DNA from: Clostridia bacterium
Lineage (GTDB): Bacteria; Bacillota; Clostridia; Oscillospirales; CAG-272
Direction of reading: 5' to 3'
Length of the DNA stretch: 52,736 bases
Assembly: GCA_017411605.1 (NCBI GenBank)
Contig: JAFQPR010000093.1
Location: 1-52,736 of the forward strand
Positions 41,401-49,328 of this stretch are shown one piece after another (the first letter of the stretch is position 1; each line of letters begins with the position of its first letter). Made by a program: the position numbers and the translations under genes. The notes beneath the pieces are model-generated. The model made no database searches, was not told where the DNA came from, and was given only the letters and a program-made list of their open reading frames with translations.

Positions 41401-42285
41401 GGAGAGGAGACCACCGTTTATACTCTTGCTCCCGCAAGCATAAAGAGCTTCGTTCCAAAGATGAGCTTAACGCTTGACAGAAATCTTATAATGAACGCGT
41501 ATATACCTGTTAATAACCTACAAAAGTTTACATTTGACGGTATTATTTACGATAATCTTGCTTCGCTTGCAGATAAGAAGGTAACTCTTGATGACGGTAA
41601 TGACTACTATCTCATCACGCTTTCTCTCGATGCAAAAGAAGCGGCAAGAACGGTTAAGCTTACAGCAACCGTTGATATTGAAGGCAAGAGCGCTACGGCA
41701 ACCTTCACCTTTAGCATACCCAAGTATGCAGAGAAGCTTATCGCGAGCGAAAACGGAACAGAGGTAACACTTATCAAGGACGTGCTTCAGTATATCCGCG
41801 CTGCATACGCCTACTTTGGCACGAACGATACCGAAGCTATATCAAAGATAAATGCTATCCTTGGTGACTATTCAGCGAAGCCCACTGTCGAGGGCGACAC
41901 TGCGGCAACTGCAAAAGGCTTCAAGTCTGTGACCTTTATTCTTGACGGAACTCCTTCGATGAGATTCTATCTCGCAGACGGCAAGTCCGCATCGCAGTAT
42001 AAGTTCTATATAGGCGAAAAGCAGCTCGGCGTAGAGGTATCCGCAGACGGAACTTACGTTGATATAGACGTTTACGCATACGCACTCTGTGAAACTGTAA
42101 ACGTAAAGGTTGACGGTAATGACGCGGGCAGCTTCCATATCAACGCGTACTACGCATTCGTCAGCGGCACGGGTGAGAATTCTTACACGGGTGCGGACAA
42201 AGAAGCTCTTACCGCTCTTACCGAGTGCTTCTGGAAGTATCTGCAGAGCGCGAGAGCGTACAGAGAATCGGTTATTGAAAACTGA
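35446..42285 (+). CDS. Giant secreted LamG-metallophosphoesterase-beta-helix protein, 2279 aa
   Basis: Sec signal peptide to about residue 28 (LAVHTFA). Domains: LamG-like sandwich (~37-225); calcineurin-like phosphoesterase (~285-610) with FAVMGDTQ, GLGDIT, RGNHDV, STHSY and SGHIDS; GLUG-like repeats (~626-1000; GGIVGTAG, AGLVGYAT); three tandem ~290-residue repeats starting near 1105, 1401 and 1690, each with YG-I/Y-P-x-Y, a DLGGHTLTQ-type strand and ENCVID-type turns, suggesting parallel beta-helix; then a C-terminal domain (~1964-2279; PKMSLTLDRNLI, KDVLQYIRAAYAYFG, WKYLQSARAYRESV). No LPXTG, SLH or dockerin was seen. The last GHxH histidine is Asp. AAGGAGA precedes the ATG. Confidence 0.85.
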   Translation: MKKTKLIVALAALLCLLVSMLAVHTFAADGSVSYGGLALSGGTDDVTGNKFGMDSYQTCKDADVIPVTLEAWVYVPASLEGEALGTLYGNYWTSSKYGMAYINWEIAKNATPKLVWNSSLDGENYDVTFSESQLPTNAWTHLAIVYNGDTGVVSCYVNGTLTEEKYYYPAIDPDVLELPMMIGSDIRTMNTNYFKGEIGDITVYSDVRTADEIGADCSKGMDMTAAEADLSSAICYYDIDSDDIGKNIADESGNGYDIIYSKAWLTEAEMEAIRSASGFKPSYSFAVMGDTQMLADYYPEKMPVLYQWIVDNAAADKKNIKFAIGLGDITNDNGRDDRYEYDEANKVYYKVSTTADGSAPYTQWDVAYDAITLLDGKVHYALVRGNHDVYSGYDGVRLEGFNSHFENSEWFTAQFTAENGGGLYTTGPDPVTGYRVSYANTYQTLTVNNTNYLFLNLDWRITADIVNWAEQVLKAHPDHSVIVSTHSYLNADGTTEDLGDPTPRGSYNGDVLWDILFSKYANVKMILSGHIDSETIVTNQVKGDNGNTVTEVLINPQGFDSKLGGTAMITMFYFNESGDEIFVEWYSPTKDRYYRNLNQFVIDLDADIEKNAESAWDGATTAQPSGSGTEADPYLIATAENLAWISTKITDGGVSFAGKYFKQTADIDLCENVFTSIGSYYISSSNMAAFGGIYDGCGYSIKNGTITGGKLITSTNSPAPERYFNYSEGYGLFGVIYGATIKNIVLDDVQVVGRGATGAIVGRAAAPEITDTALAGFNSIVGCEITDTVKIVTLLPNNGGSAPTSFDDGLRAGRVGSVCGMAYSAYINGCTSAAEFSLSGDFTLAGGIVGTAGLNSRIENCAFLGGMTLAECASGLVSYLGGIVGAVSPSESSADLMGTRLDISGILYIGNCYNSGYFSYIGGEVTSDVYYGGIIGFCGDLADVDDDNITYPYLIENCYNLYEKTKENSALNVAGLVGYATAGEKTLYVKNSYSVAVDAADGESNEYKFAAGSTVIDGLDAIVAENCGTLAKADMSGYVSSIDASIASVKANGVALNWKVGSGAPSGTAAEGLKYLDVASNVYYVYESGAWTAVRNIAITDSSLETEYGTIPNKYATNTIVVFIKSGDSYTCVGGYDTLTDAVNCVVNSKYNLPLDPNAEGVVYFRADVTTKSNVSGNLGYNVGTVIFDLGGHTLTQANSEPIFRGYSKYMNGVPDSHPDIYYLPGYYVIRNGGIVLDTDGLFYFGTDGSAYNNYTGPAPYEVKTLDWTLDGVNVSLARDATLTSLIGRYKEHTDHKVDKPTHFNLTIKENCVLDITYAPENFVLFDAFDPITDGMINSVSYNTDSIVNVEVGACDVIAANDEFILHKINPDNSSSVTYTEDASGNYLNLNIGGTEYNHEDLYTPYGYIDIDYIDVASYPVIEFSYSNGNYTCYKAYTNLGDALSGNGGARIRCRDEGTLAVVYLRDDVTLSAAISGNMGFICGTMVIDLGGNTITQTGSAPIFKAFAKYDGSRIGNSNFKLINGKIELTSHSLFYVGLEGTAYANDITHVKNVNWTLDNLTLTVGSGVTNVFTEYSEYGSNTNDGREMIFNLTINDNCVIDMRNAAAGALLFGANDPNIKNTAGTSTCYTDSKVNINVGACSILATSGNDPAWVSVNEDNGSSVTFTKNAKNEGTTVTVGDVTCTYESLSTRYGYVPLKYAAYPIAEFKLENGKYVFNKGYAYFNEISSVNGLCRSADAKAVICLREDIKTSNYTGSASYVSGNLCWNMGTVIIDLNGHTITQDAPNPILRAYAKHVSATVMSESGKFEIINGNIILNSYGIFDVGAEGSAYQSSTLDKTLYWTFDNINISFGKGATVNSLLQFTEKLKVARTMGMNVTIKENCVIDLENAPANFLLFNANETTSAYTESVVTFNVEGAKIIGGDNSFKWADVHASNGSSVAFVNSDNGYVQLELPGEAASLLDTSVVFKSSNGADLTLVKISEGEETTVYTLAPASIKSFVPKMSLTLDRNLIMNAYIPVNNLQKFTFDGIIYDNLASLADKKVTLDDGNDYYLITLSLDAKEAARTVKLTATVDIEGKSATATFTFSIPKYAEKLIASENGTEVTLIKDVLQYIRAAYAYFGTNDTEAISKINAILGDYSAKPTVEGDTAATAKGFKSVTFILDGTPSMRFYLADGKSASQYKFYIGEKQLGVEVSADGTYVDIDVYAYALCETVNVKVDGNDAGSFHINAYYAFVSGTGENSYTGADKEALTALTECFWKYLQSARAYRESVIEN

Positions 42286-42346
42286 AAGGAGGAGTGATTA
42301 ATGCAGAATTCAAAATGCAGAATGCAGAATGAAAAGAATGAATTAG
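42275..42346 (+). repeat. 72-bp identical block, copy 1 (end of giant gene and start of peptide gene)
   Basis: These 72 bases match 49257-49328 exactly and cover the giant gene's last codons, the AGGAGG and the first 15 peptide codons. Flanking DNA has diverged more, so recent duplication or gene conversion is likely. The block includes tandem AATGCAGAA units. Confidence 0.9.
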
Positions 42347-42480
42347 CGGTTATGAGTTATATAGCTCCCGAGCTTGAAGTGATCGGGCTTGACGCGAAGG
42401 ATATCATCACTACCTCGCCGGGTACAGAAACAACACCAAAGGAAGATAACGACGGTATCTGGGACTTCGATTTAGGTTGA
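42301..42480 (+). CDS. Small acidic peptide paired with giant surface protein, copy 1, 59 aa
   Basis: Starts 15 nt after the giant gene's stop with GGAGG 9 nt upstream. Sequence: MQNSKCRMQNEKNELAVMSY, then IAPELEVIGLDAKDIITTSP, then GTETTPKEDNDGIWDFDLG. The same gene follows the second giant protein (49283). The copies differ by several synonymous changes near the 3' end yet keep the peptide sequence except for A16V, M18V, K33M and F56L, so it is translated and under selection. There is no signal peptide; it is acidic with one Trp. Function unknown; a secreted or modified peptide, assembly factor or tag are possibilities. Confidence 0.75.
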   Translation: MQNSKCRMQNEKNELAVMSYIAPELEVIGLDAKDIITTSPGTETTPKEDNDGIWDFDLG

Positions 42481-42525
42481 TTTCAATCTAATCAAGAATC
42501 ACTAATTTAATATCCATAAAGCAAA

Positions 42526-42557
42526 AAGGCTTACCCGATTAATGTTGGGTAAGCCTT
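42526..42557. terminator. Terminator between peptide gene and AraC gene
   Basis: Perfect 11-bp stem (42526-42536 and 42547-42557). The T-run is better on the minus strand (TTTTT after the stem), so it chiefly ends the AraC gene; on the plus strand a run is lacking. Confidence 0.75.
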
Positions 42558-42627
42558 AAGCTTTGGCAAAATTGTAAATAATAGTGTTCATATTATGGGA
42601 AAATGTTGATGATTAAAAAAAGCAACG

Positions 42628-43452
42628 TCATAAAATAGCATCGTTCGTAACGATCTTCTTAGGGTAAAACATACGGTATTCGTTTGGCGTGTATCCCGTA
42701 AGCTCCTTGAAGCTTCGGTAAAAGCTTCGCTCGCTTCCAAAGCCGCACTCGATAGCAATGTCGACTACCGTTCTGTCGGTATTCTTCAAAAGATGTCTTG
42801 CGGATTCAAGGCGTAGCATTGATAGGAGAGTAGTAAAACCGAATCCTGCCGCGCTGTTGATGCATCTTGAGAGATATTTTTCGTTGTATCCGAGTGCGGC
42901 TGCGGTTTTGGAGATAGTGATACGCTCGCTTTTATGAGAATCAACATACGTTATAACCTTGCTTAAAACGTTATCGTCTACGTGCTTTTCAACGAGCGGT
43001 ACGTTATTGGAATAGTCGCCGATAATATTGTATAAAAAGCCTTTTACCTTGTAAAGTGTCAGGGTATCCGTACGTACCGTATCTAAAAAAGCCGCATATT
43101 CACCGATATTCAGAGGGAATACCGAGCGCTCGCCCGTGTTCTTCTCGTTGGGCGCGAAAAAGGATTGAATAAGCGAAGGTAAAAAATTAAATCTGAAGTA
43201 TTCCGTTCCCTCGGGTCTGTCGTATGCGTGGGATTGGAAAGGGAAGAGGAGAGCGCACTTCCCCGCGGGAATCTTCTCGGATTCCTTACCTAGCACGTGC
43301 AGAGTCAATTCTCCCGACGTAACTAAGAGAAGCTCTGCGGAGGGATGAATATGAAAGTGCATTTTGCATTCTTCGACGTTTCCAAGTAAAATACTGTGCT
43401 CTTTTGCGCTAAAAGAGGTGGAAATTTCCTGTAAAGTATTAAAATATTTCAT
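42628..43452 (-). CDS. AraC-family regulator with cupin domain, 274 aa
   Basis: N-terminal cupin/AraC-binding domain (CKMHFHIHPSAELLLVTSGE and LFPFQSHAY) and C-terminal double HTH (ITISKTAAALGYNEKYLSRC and RTVVDIAIECGFGSERSFYR, ending FKELTGYTPNEYR). It senses a small ligand, usually a sugar. It lies between the two giant surface protein genes and is divergent from the second. Three GGCATA motifs lie in the intergenic region, so control of the giant gene is likely. AGGTAGG precedes the ATG. Confidence 0.9.
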   Translation of the reverse strand: MKYFNTLQEISTSFSAKEHSILLGNVEECKMHFHIHPSAELLLVTSGELTLHVLGKESEKIPAGKCALLFPFQSHAYDRPEGTEYFRFNFLPSLIQSFFAPNEKNTGERSVFPLNIGEYAAFLDTVRTDTLTLYKVKGFLYNIIGDYSNNVPLVEKHVDDNVLSKVITYVDSHKSERITISKTAAALGYNEKYLSRCINSAAGFGFTTLLSMLRLESARHLLKNTDRTVVDIAIECGFGSERSFYRSFKELTGYTPNEYRMFYPKKIVTNDAIL

Positions 43453-43478
43453 AAAAACCTACCTTTATGTAACCTTCT

Positions 43479-43545
43479 GGCATATATCATACCATATAAT
43501 GGCATAAGTTGTCAAGACGGTTATGCTATAATTAAATCGGGCATA
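43479..43545. promoter_or_regulatory. Candidate AraC sites (GGCATA repeats) and extended -10 of the second giant gene
   Basis: GGCATA occurs at 43479-43484, 43501-43506 and 43540-43545; the first two are 22 bp apart. TGCTATAAT (43524-43532) is an extended -10 for rightward transcription, with the second motif at the -35 position and no good -35 box. This fits a promoter that needs an AraC activator (inference). Confidence 0.45.
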
Positions 43546-43633
43546 CACGCGTTTTATTATTAGTATGTATAAACGATACGTGGCTTTTGTATCATTCTGA
43601 TTAAACAAATTAAGTTTTAAAAGGAGAATGGAA

Positions 43634-46600
43634 ATGAAAAAGAGAAGAATTTTGGTAATTGCTCTCTCGTTGGTGCTCTTTGTAGGACTTGCGATCTGCG
43701 CTTCGCTTTCGGTTTTTGCGGATAGCGCCGTTACAGAGTCAAGCTGGATAGCTGCACCGAAGAAAGCATTGGTAAAGTGCGCAGGTGAGGGCTGCGATCA
43801 CAAGGAATGTGATTACGTATATTCCTTCGCGGTTATCGGCGATACGCAGAACCTTAATATCTATGACGTCAATAATAAGACGGAGCATATGAAAGGACTA
43901 TACAATTGGATACTTGCTAATAAGGATAGCAAGAATATTCAGTACGTTATGGGACTTGGAGATATTACTCAGGCTTATTACAGAGGATACCAGAGCGGTG
44001 TCTGGGAGGAGGAATGGGTAAACGCCAAGGAAGCGATCTCCTTGCTTGACGGAAAGATTCCATATTCTCTCGTAAGAGGTAATCACGATATTACAGCAGG
44101 CTTTAACGGAGCATTCGGTGTAGGTAATAAGTATTATACCGACCTTGCAGCACTCGCTGCGACAAAGGACAGCGTAGATGAAAACGGCAGACCTATGGCA
44201 GGCTTCCTAAACGCGGATAAAATTGAGGATACCTACCGTAAGGTAATCATAGGTGATCATAAGTATATAATTTTCACGCTTGATTGGCATCCGACCGAGG
44301 AGTGTCTGACCTGGGTTGATACGGTACTTGCCGAGAACTCCGACTATCAGGCAATAATTACCATCCACTCGTTCATAACCCGTGACGGTACGATAACGGA
44401 CGACTACGAGGATACCTTCCCATATGAAAACCTTACGGGTACCCGCCCCAACTGGGAAGAGGTTTCAGCGTCGGGCGGTAACGTTTTCCCGAAGGTTCTC
44501 TGGGAAAGCGTACTCTCAAAGCATAAGAACGTTGAGATGATCCTCTGCGGTCATATAGATGAAGACGATATTATAACGACTCAGCTTGAGGGTGAAAACG
44601 GCAATACCGTTACCGCAATGCTGATCAACCCTCAGACGATAGACAGCACGGTTGAGCCTGTTGGTATGGTTGCTATGTTCTACATCTCGGCGGACGGCAA
44701 GGTTATGAACGTTGAGTACGTTTCAACCGTAAGAGAGGCTGCGAATAAAAACGCTTATCTCGGCAATCAGAATCAGTTTGAGGTTCGCCTTGATTATACC
44801 GTATCCGAAACGAATAACGGATGGACAGAAACTCCTCACGGCAGTATTCTGACCGAGATTTATAACGCATATCCCTTCCACGTCCTTATGGACGATGACT
44901 CGGACGAGAGCACGGATGCATTCCTCTTTGGCAGCTATTCGAGCTGGGAGGAAACGCTCAAGGCTATTCACGATTTCTGCGGCAACTCAAGACCTTCATC
45001 ACATAAAAAGATGAAGACCTATTACGTAGTTATGTCGAAGGACTACACCGATACGTATGTCGGCATTCACGATAACCGCGCCGCGTATAACTTGGGCAAA
45101 ACCGTTCTCGATCTTAACGGAAAAACGCTGACTCTGGCTTCTACTGACGGCGTATTTCTTCCGTTCTACGTAACTTCGAGTGGAAAATATCCGAAATTTA
45201 CAATCACGAACGGAAATATTGATATTACGGGCAAGGTTAAGCTCGTTGCGCTCCAGAGCGGATCAGCTGCTCAGGGGGAAACCGGTACGCTTGAGCTTTC
45301 CGATCTTAATATCACGTATTCTTCGACCGCAACCGCAACGCCATTGATCACAACTTATAACGGTTCCGGCACGGGAAGCTACGTTGACTTTAAGATTTCG
45401 AACTGTAATATAGATTCGTCTGCCGTAAACGGCGCTATGACGCTGTTCGGTCTTAACGATACTAATAATAACAACCACGTCGCATTGAATATAACGGGCG
45501 GTAGCATCAAGGGCTCAACCTCGGCTGACACAACAGTTTTCGCACTCAATAACCTATCGGATAAGGTTACCTTCACTAAGGATTTGGGCGGTAATTATAC
45601 GACCTTGACATTTGCTGACAACGCATCCTTTGACGGCGTGTTCTATTCCGACGTAAAAGATACTTATCTTGAGTTTGGCGCGCCTGTTGCCAACGGAGAT
45701 TCCTACGTTTATTCTCTTGAAAAGTCGGGAGCCGTTCTCACGGATTACGGAATTATTCCCGAAAGCGCAACCTCGTATCCCTTCGTGCTCTTCAAGAACG
45801 GCGAGATGATCCACACATCTTCTGATTGGAATACACTTATTAATACCGACTTTAAAGGCACGGCAAATTATCAGTCGGGATGCACGCTTCTACTCAGAAA
45901 GGATTACAGTACAAGCAGCTCTACGGGTAGCCCCTCTTGGTTCGCTCGCATTGATGACTTGACTATAGACCTCGGTGGAAACACGTTTACCCGCGGCTCG
46001 TATCATATGTTCCAGCTTATGGGAACAGAGTCAACCGCGCACTCCACTTCCTTCAGAATAATCAACGGAACGATTGCAACGGGAAGCAGTACTGCACCCG
46101 TAGTATTCAATAACGCAGATTCTAATACCAATACCGATACGTTTGACGTCACATTTGACGGTGTTAAGTTTGACCTTAGCGCTTCGGTTACAGGAAGTCA
46201 GGGAATTTTAGTATGCTTCGGTGACGGTATTGAAAAGGGAGTTGATGCTAATATAACACTCAACGATTGCACGATCTATCGCGGCTCGTCAACGAGAAAA
46301 ATGACACTCTTTGCACTTATCGACGAAAAAGAGGGCAAGGTTAACAACAAAACAGACGTTAACGTAGTAATCAACGGAGGAGAACTTGTCGCGGATACTA
46401 TGTCAGGCATTACTCTTGCGACCTATAGCCCTGCAAGAGAAGGTATGACCGCCTCTGCGGACAGTCTTTCGTTAGGTAAGGGAAGTGACGGTAAATACCT
46501 TATAGCAAAGCTTCCCGCATCTTATACCGTCCCTACGACTACGTATGCTTTGCTTGACGGCAATTACGCTGTTGGAAAGGATTCGGATGACGGAACTACT

Positions 46601-49267
46601 GCATATTGCAGCTTCAATAAGCTCACCACTCCTTACGGTGACGTTTCAGCAAAGTATGCATCTATTGTAAATTATCCGTTTGCGGTATTCTATAACGGCG
46701 CATTCGTAGAAGCATTTGGCTCTTATAATAAGGCTATCGGCAAAGCCGTAGCTCTCATAGATACCGATGCAGAGGTTGCGATATGCGATACGGCGTACGT
46801 AGTACTCAGAAGTAATTTTGTTGCTACAGATAACGGATATTTCTCGGGAGCGAGAGGAAAATTGATAGTTGATCTTCAGGGATACACTATCAGCTCCTCT
46901 ACTGCGGCTCTTGCGAGCATCAGTTGGAATTATAACTCCATAACCGACGAGGCTGCTGTGGAGAAGTATCTCAGCTACACCTCGAATATCACGTTCAAAA
47001 ACGGTACTATCAAAAATGACAGATCGGGACTTCCCATCATCGCGATAGACCAGACGAACGGAAGCGCAACGACAGTTCCGAGCGCTACCGCAAAGAAGCT
47101 TTACTACGGATTTGAGAACGTGACCTTCAGAACGGCAAGTCAGCCTATTTTACACAACTATGACAAGACGACCTCTCACGGACTTGAAGTAACAGTTTTC
47201 GCGAAGAATTGTACCTTTGACTTTACGGGCGCTACCGAGGGCGTAGCAATGATCTCGCTCTTTAACAAACTCGTTAAAGCAAATATTGAGCTCGTCGGAT
47301 GCGACGTTATCGCAAGCAAGCTTGATAGCTTTAACGTTTATAAGATCGGCTCTGACGATACTGCAAAGATAACCAAGGGTGATAACGGTGTTTATATGAC
47401 CGTAACACAGTCGACCGAGGCTCTCCCGACCACAGTATATAATTTGTCCGACGGCGGAAGCGCATCCTTCTATCTCACGTCAAGCGCAGGCGGAAAATAC
47501 GTTTATGATCTTGGCGCTGATGAGTTTATAGACGGTTATGGCACTATCCCTGCTCAGTATACCAACAAAGAGACCTATCCCGTAATTCTTTTCGATAACG
47601 GCTCCGCGACAGGATATACGACAATAGCAAATGCTTATGCAGCATTATCTGCGACAGGGGATTATACAATTCTTATCAGAAGAGACGTAATTAAGGATAG
47701 CAATAAGGGATTAAGCACCTTCAGAGGAAATCTTACTATTGACCTTGACGGACATACGCTGACGGTAACTCTTGGCGGAAACTATCTTATCGATATAACG
47801 CTAAGTGACGTAGGCGCGGGCGCATCGGCAAGCTTTAGCTTTAAAAACGGTACGCTTAAGAAGGAAGGCGGACGCGGTCATATTCTCTATAACTACAATG
47901 CAAGCTTAAACGGAAGCGCAAATTATAGGTTTGATTTCGATAGCGTAACGTTCGTTTCAACAGACTCTACATATACACCTAACGTAGTATTCAATACATG
48001 GGAAAACGGATTTGACAACGCAACCGTTGCGGCAAGCGATTATAAGCTTGTTGCAAACTCAACCTTCACGGACTGCGTATTTGATTTCGCAAGCTCGATT
48101 GACGGAGCGGTAATGCTTCCTCTTAACCATAGCAGTAATACTAAGGACAGAGTCGTGCATAACGTTACCGTTAACGGCGGAGTTGTTCTTGCCGATAGCG
48201 CATCTGACTTTGCAGATAGATTTGTCAAGCTTGACGGTAACACGAATGGCAGAGCGGATTCTATCACCTTCGCAAAGGCAAACGGAGGTAATTACACGGC
48301 GCTTGTTCTTCCTTCGGGAACGGAAGCTCCCACCGCAGAGTATAACGGACTTGTATTCGTTAAGATATCCGATAACGAAACAAACGTGACTTACAGACTT
48401 AGACCCGCAGAATTTGCAGATTTGAATTATGCACCTAAGATGAGCCTTACTCTTGATAGAAATCTCGTTTTGAATGTATATATTCCTGTTAACTGCACAC
48501 AAGAGTTTACATTAGACGGTGTAAAATACACAGATTTTACCGCCTTTGACGGTAAAACGGTCGAATTTGAAGGAGCTATGTATTATCTTGTATCGGTAGA
48601 GCTTTCGGCAAAGGAAGCGGCAAGAATTGTAGCTCTTGAAGCAACCGTAAAGGTTGACGATAAGACCGCTACCGCAACGTTCACCTTCTCCACCGTGACT
48701 TATGCTGAAAAGCTTCTATCCGATTCTGCTATCACACAAACGGAAAAGACGCTTGTCAAAGACGTTCTTCAATACATCAGAGCCGCATATACCTACTTCG
48801 GTACCGAAGATGCCGAGCAGATGGCAAAAATCAACACGCTTCTCGGTGACTACGTATCTAAACCCACGGTAGAGGGAAGCGACGCATCCGATACGACGGG
48901 AATGAAGAGCGCGACTCTCGTTCTCTCGGGCAAGCCTAGCATCAGATTCTATCTTGCCGACGGAGCGAATGCATCGGCATATAAGTTCTACGTTGGCGGA
49001 AAAGAGGTTAACACTATCGTTTCCGATGACGGAACATACGTTGATATAGACGCTTACGCATACGCGCTTTGCGAGACCGTGACCTACACGATTGACGGTA
49101 ATGACGCGGGCAGCTTCCATATCAACGCGTACTACGCCTTCGTTAGCGGCGCGGGTGAGAATTCTTACACGGGCGCAGATAAAGCCGAGCTTACAGCTCT
49201 TACCGAGTGCTTCTGGAAATATCTCCAGAGCGCAAGAGCGTACAGAGAATCGGTTGTTGAAAACTGA
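43634..49267 (+). CDS. Giant secreted metallophosphoesterase-beta-helix protein, 1877 aa
   Basis: Paralogue of the protein at 35446 lacking LamG and GLUG parts. Sec signal peptide (ALSLVLFVGLAICA, end near residue 30), phosphoesterase (~58-390; FAVIGDTQ, GLGDIT, RGNHDI, TIHSF, CGHIDE), four tandem ~300-residue repeats starting near residues 399, 700, 996 and 1296 (YG-I-P...YPFVLFKNGE, TIDLGGNTFTRGS), and the shared C-terminal domain (~1570-1877; APKMSLTLDRNLVLNVYIPV, SARAYRESVVEN). Start ATG at 43634 has GGAG 7 nt upstream; the ATG at 43628 is too close to it. The 59-aa peptide gene follows 15 nt later. No known anchor signal is visible. Confidence 0.85.
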   Translation: MKKRRILVIALSLVLFVGLAICASLSVFADSAVTESSWIAAPKKALVKCAGEGCDHKECDYVYSFAVIGDTQNLNIYDVNNKTEHMKGLYNWILANKDSKNIQYVMGLGDITQAYYRGYQSGVWEEEWVNAKEAISLLDGKIPYSLVRGNHDITAGFNGAFGVGNKYYTDLAALAATKDSVDENGRPMAGFLNADKIEDTYRKVIIGDHKYIIFTLDWHPTEECLTWVDTVLAENSDYQAIITIHSFITRDGTITDDYEDTFPYENLTGTRPNWEEVSASGGNVFPKVLWESVLSKHKNVEMILCGHIDEDDIITTQLEGENGNTVTAMLINPQTIDSTVEPVGMVAMFYISADGKVMNVEYVSTVREAANKNAYLGNQNQFEVRLDYTVSETNNGWTETPHGSILTEIYNAYPFHVLMDDDSDESTDAFLFGSYSSWEETLKAIHDFCGNSRPSSHKKMKTYYVVMSKDYTDTYVGIHDNRAAYNLGKTVLDLNGKTLTLASTDGVFLPFYVTSSGKYPKFTITNGNIDITGKVKLVALQSGSAAQGETGTLELSDLNITYSSTATATPLITTYNGSGTGSYVDFKISNCNIDSSAVNGAMTLFGLNDTNNNNHVALNITGGSIKGSTSADTTVFALNNLSDKVTFTKDLGGNYTTLTFADNASFDGVFYSDVKDTYLEFGAPVANGDSYVYSLEKSGAVLTDYGIIPESATSYPFVLFKNGEMIHTSSDWNTLINTDFKGTANYQSGCTLLLRKDYSTSSSTGSPSWFARIDDLTIDLGGNTFTRGSYHMFQLMGTESTAHSTSFRIINGTIATGSSTAPVVFNNADSNTNTDTFDVTFDGVKFDLSASVTGSQGILVCFGDGIEKGVDANITLNDCTIYRGSSTRKMTLFALIDEKEGKVNNKTDVNVVINGGELVADTMSGITLATYSPAREGMTASADSLSLGKGSDGKYLIAKLPASYTVPTTTYALLDGNYAVGKDSDDGTTAYCSFNKLTTPYGDVSAKYASIVNYPFAVFYNGAFVEAFGSYNKAIGKAVALIDTDAEVAICDTAYVVLRSNFVATDNGYFSGARGKLIVDLQGYTISSSTAALASISWNYNSITDEAAVEKYLSYTSNITFKNGTIKNDRSGLPIIAIDQTNGSATTVPSATAKKLYYGFENVTFRTASQPILHNYDKTTSHGLEVTVFAKNCTFDFTGATEGVAMISLFNKLVKANIELVGCDVIASKLDSFNVYKIGSDDTAKITKGDNGVYMTVTQSTEALPTTVYNLSDGGSASFYLTSSAGGKYVYDLGADEFIDGYGTIPAQYTNKETYPVILFDNGSATGYTTIANAYAALSATGDYTILIRRDVIKDSNKGLSTFRGNLTIDLDGHTLTVTLGGNYLIDITLSDVGAGASASFSFKNGTLKKEGGRGHILYNYNASLNGSANYRFDFDSVTFVSTDSTYTPNVVFNTWENGFDNATVAASDYKLVANSTFTDCVFDFASSIDGAVMLPLNHSSNTKDRVVHNVTVNGGVVLADSASDFADRFVKLDGNTNGRADSITFAKANGGNYTALVLPSGTEAPTAEYNGLVFVKISDNETNVTYRLRPAEFADLNYAPKMSLTLDRNLVLNVYIPVNCTQEFTLDGVKYTDFTAFDGKTVEFEGAMYYLVSVELSAKEAARIVALEATVKVDDKTATATFTFSTVTYAEKLLSDSAITQTEKTLVKDVLQYIRAAYTYFGTEDAEQMAKINTLLGDYVSKPTVEGSDASDTTGMKSATLVLSGKPSIRFYLADGANASAYKFYVGGKEVNTIVSDDGTYVDIDAYAYALCETVTYTIDGNDAGSFHINAYYAFVSGAGENSYTGADKAELTALTECFWKYLQSARAYRESVVEN

Positions 49268-49328
49268 AAGGAGGAGTGATTAATGCAGAATTCAAAATGC
49301 AGAATGCAGAATGAAAAGAATGAATTAG
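49257..49328 (+). repeat. 72-bp identical block, copy 2
   Basis: Exact copy of 42275-42346 spanning the end of the giant gene, the AGGAGG and the start of the peptide gene. Confidence 0.9.

Noticed and set aside
42301-42335. Possible CRISPR or VNTR array in the AATGCAGAA repeats
   Set aside because: Units are about 9 bp, directly adjacent, only two or three copies and without spacers; they lie in the peptide coding region.
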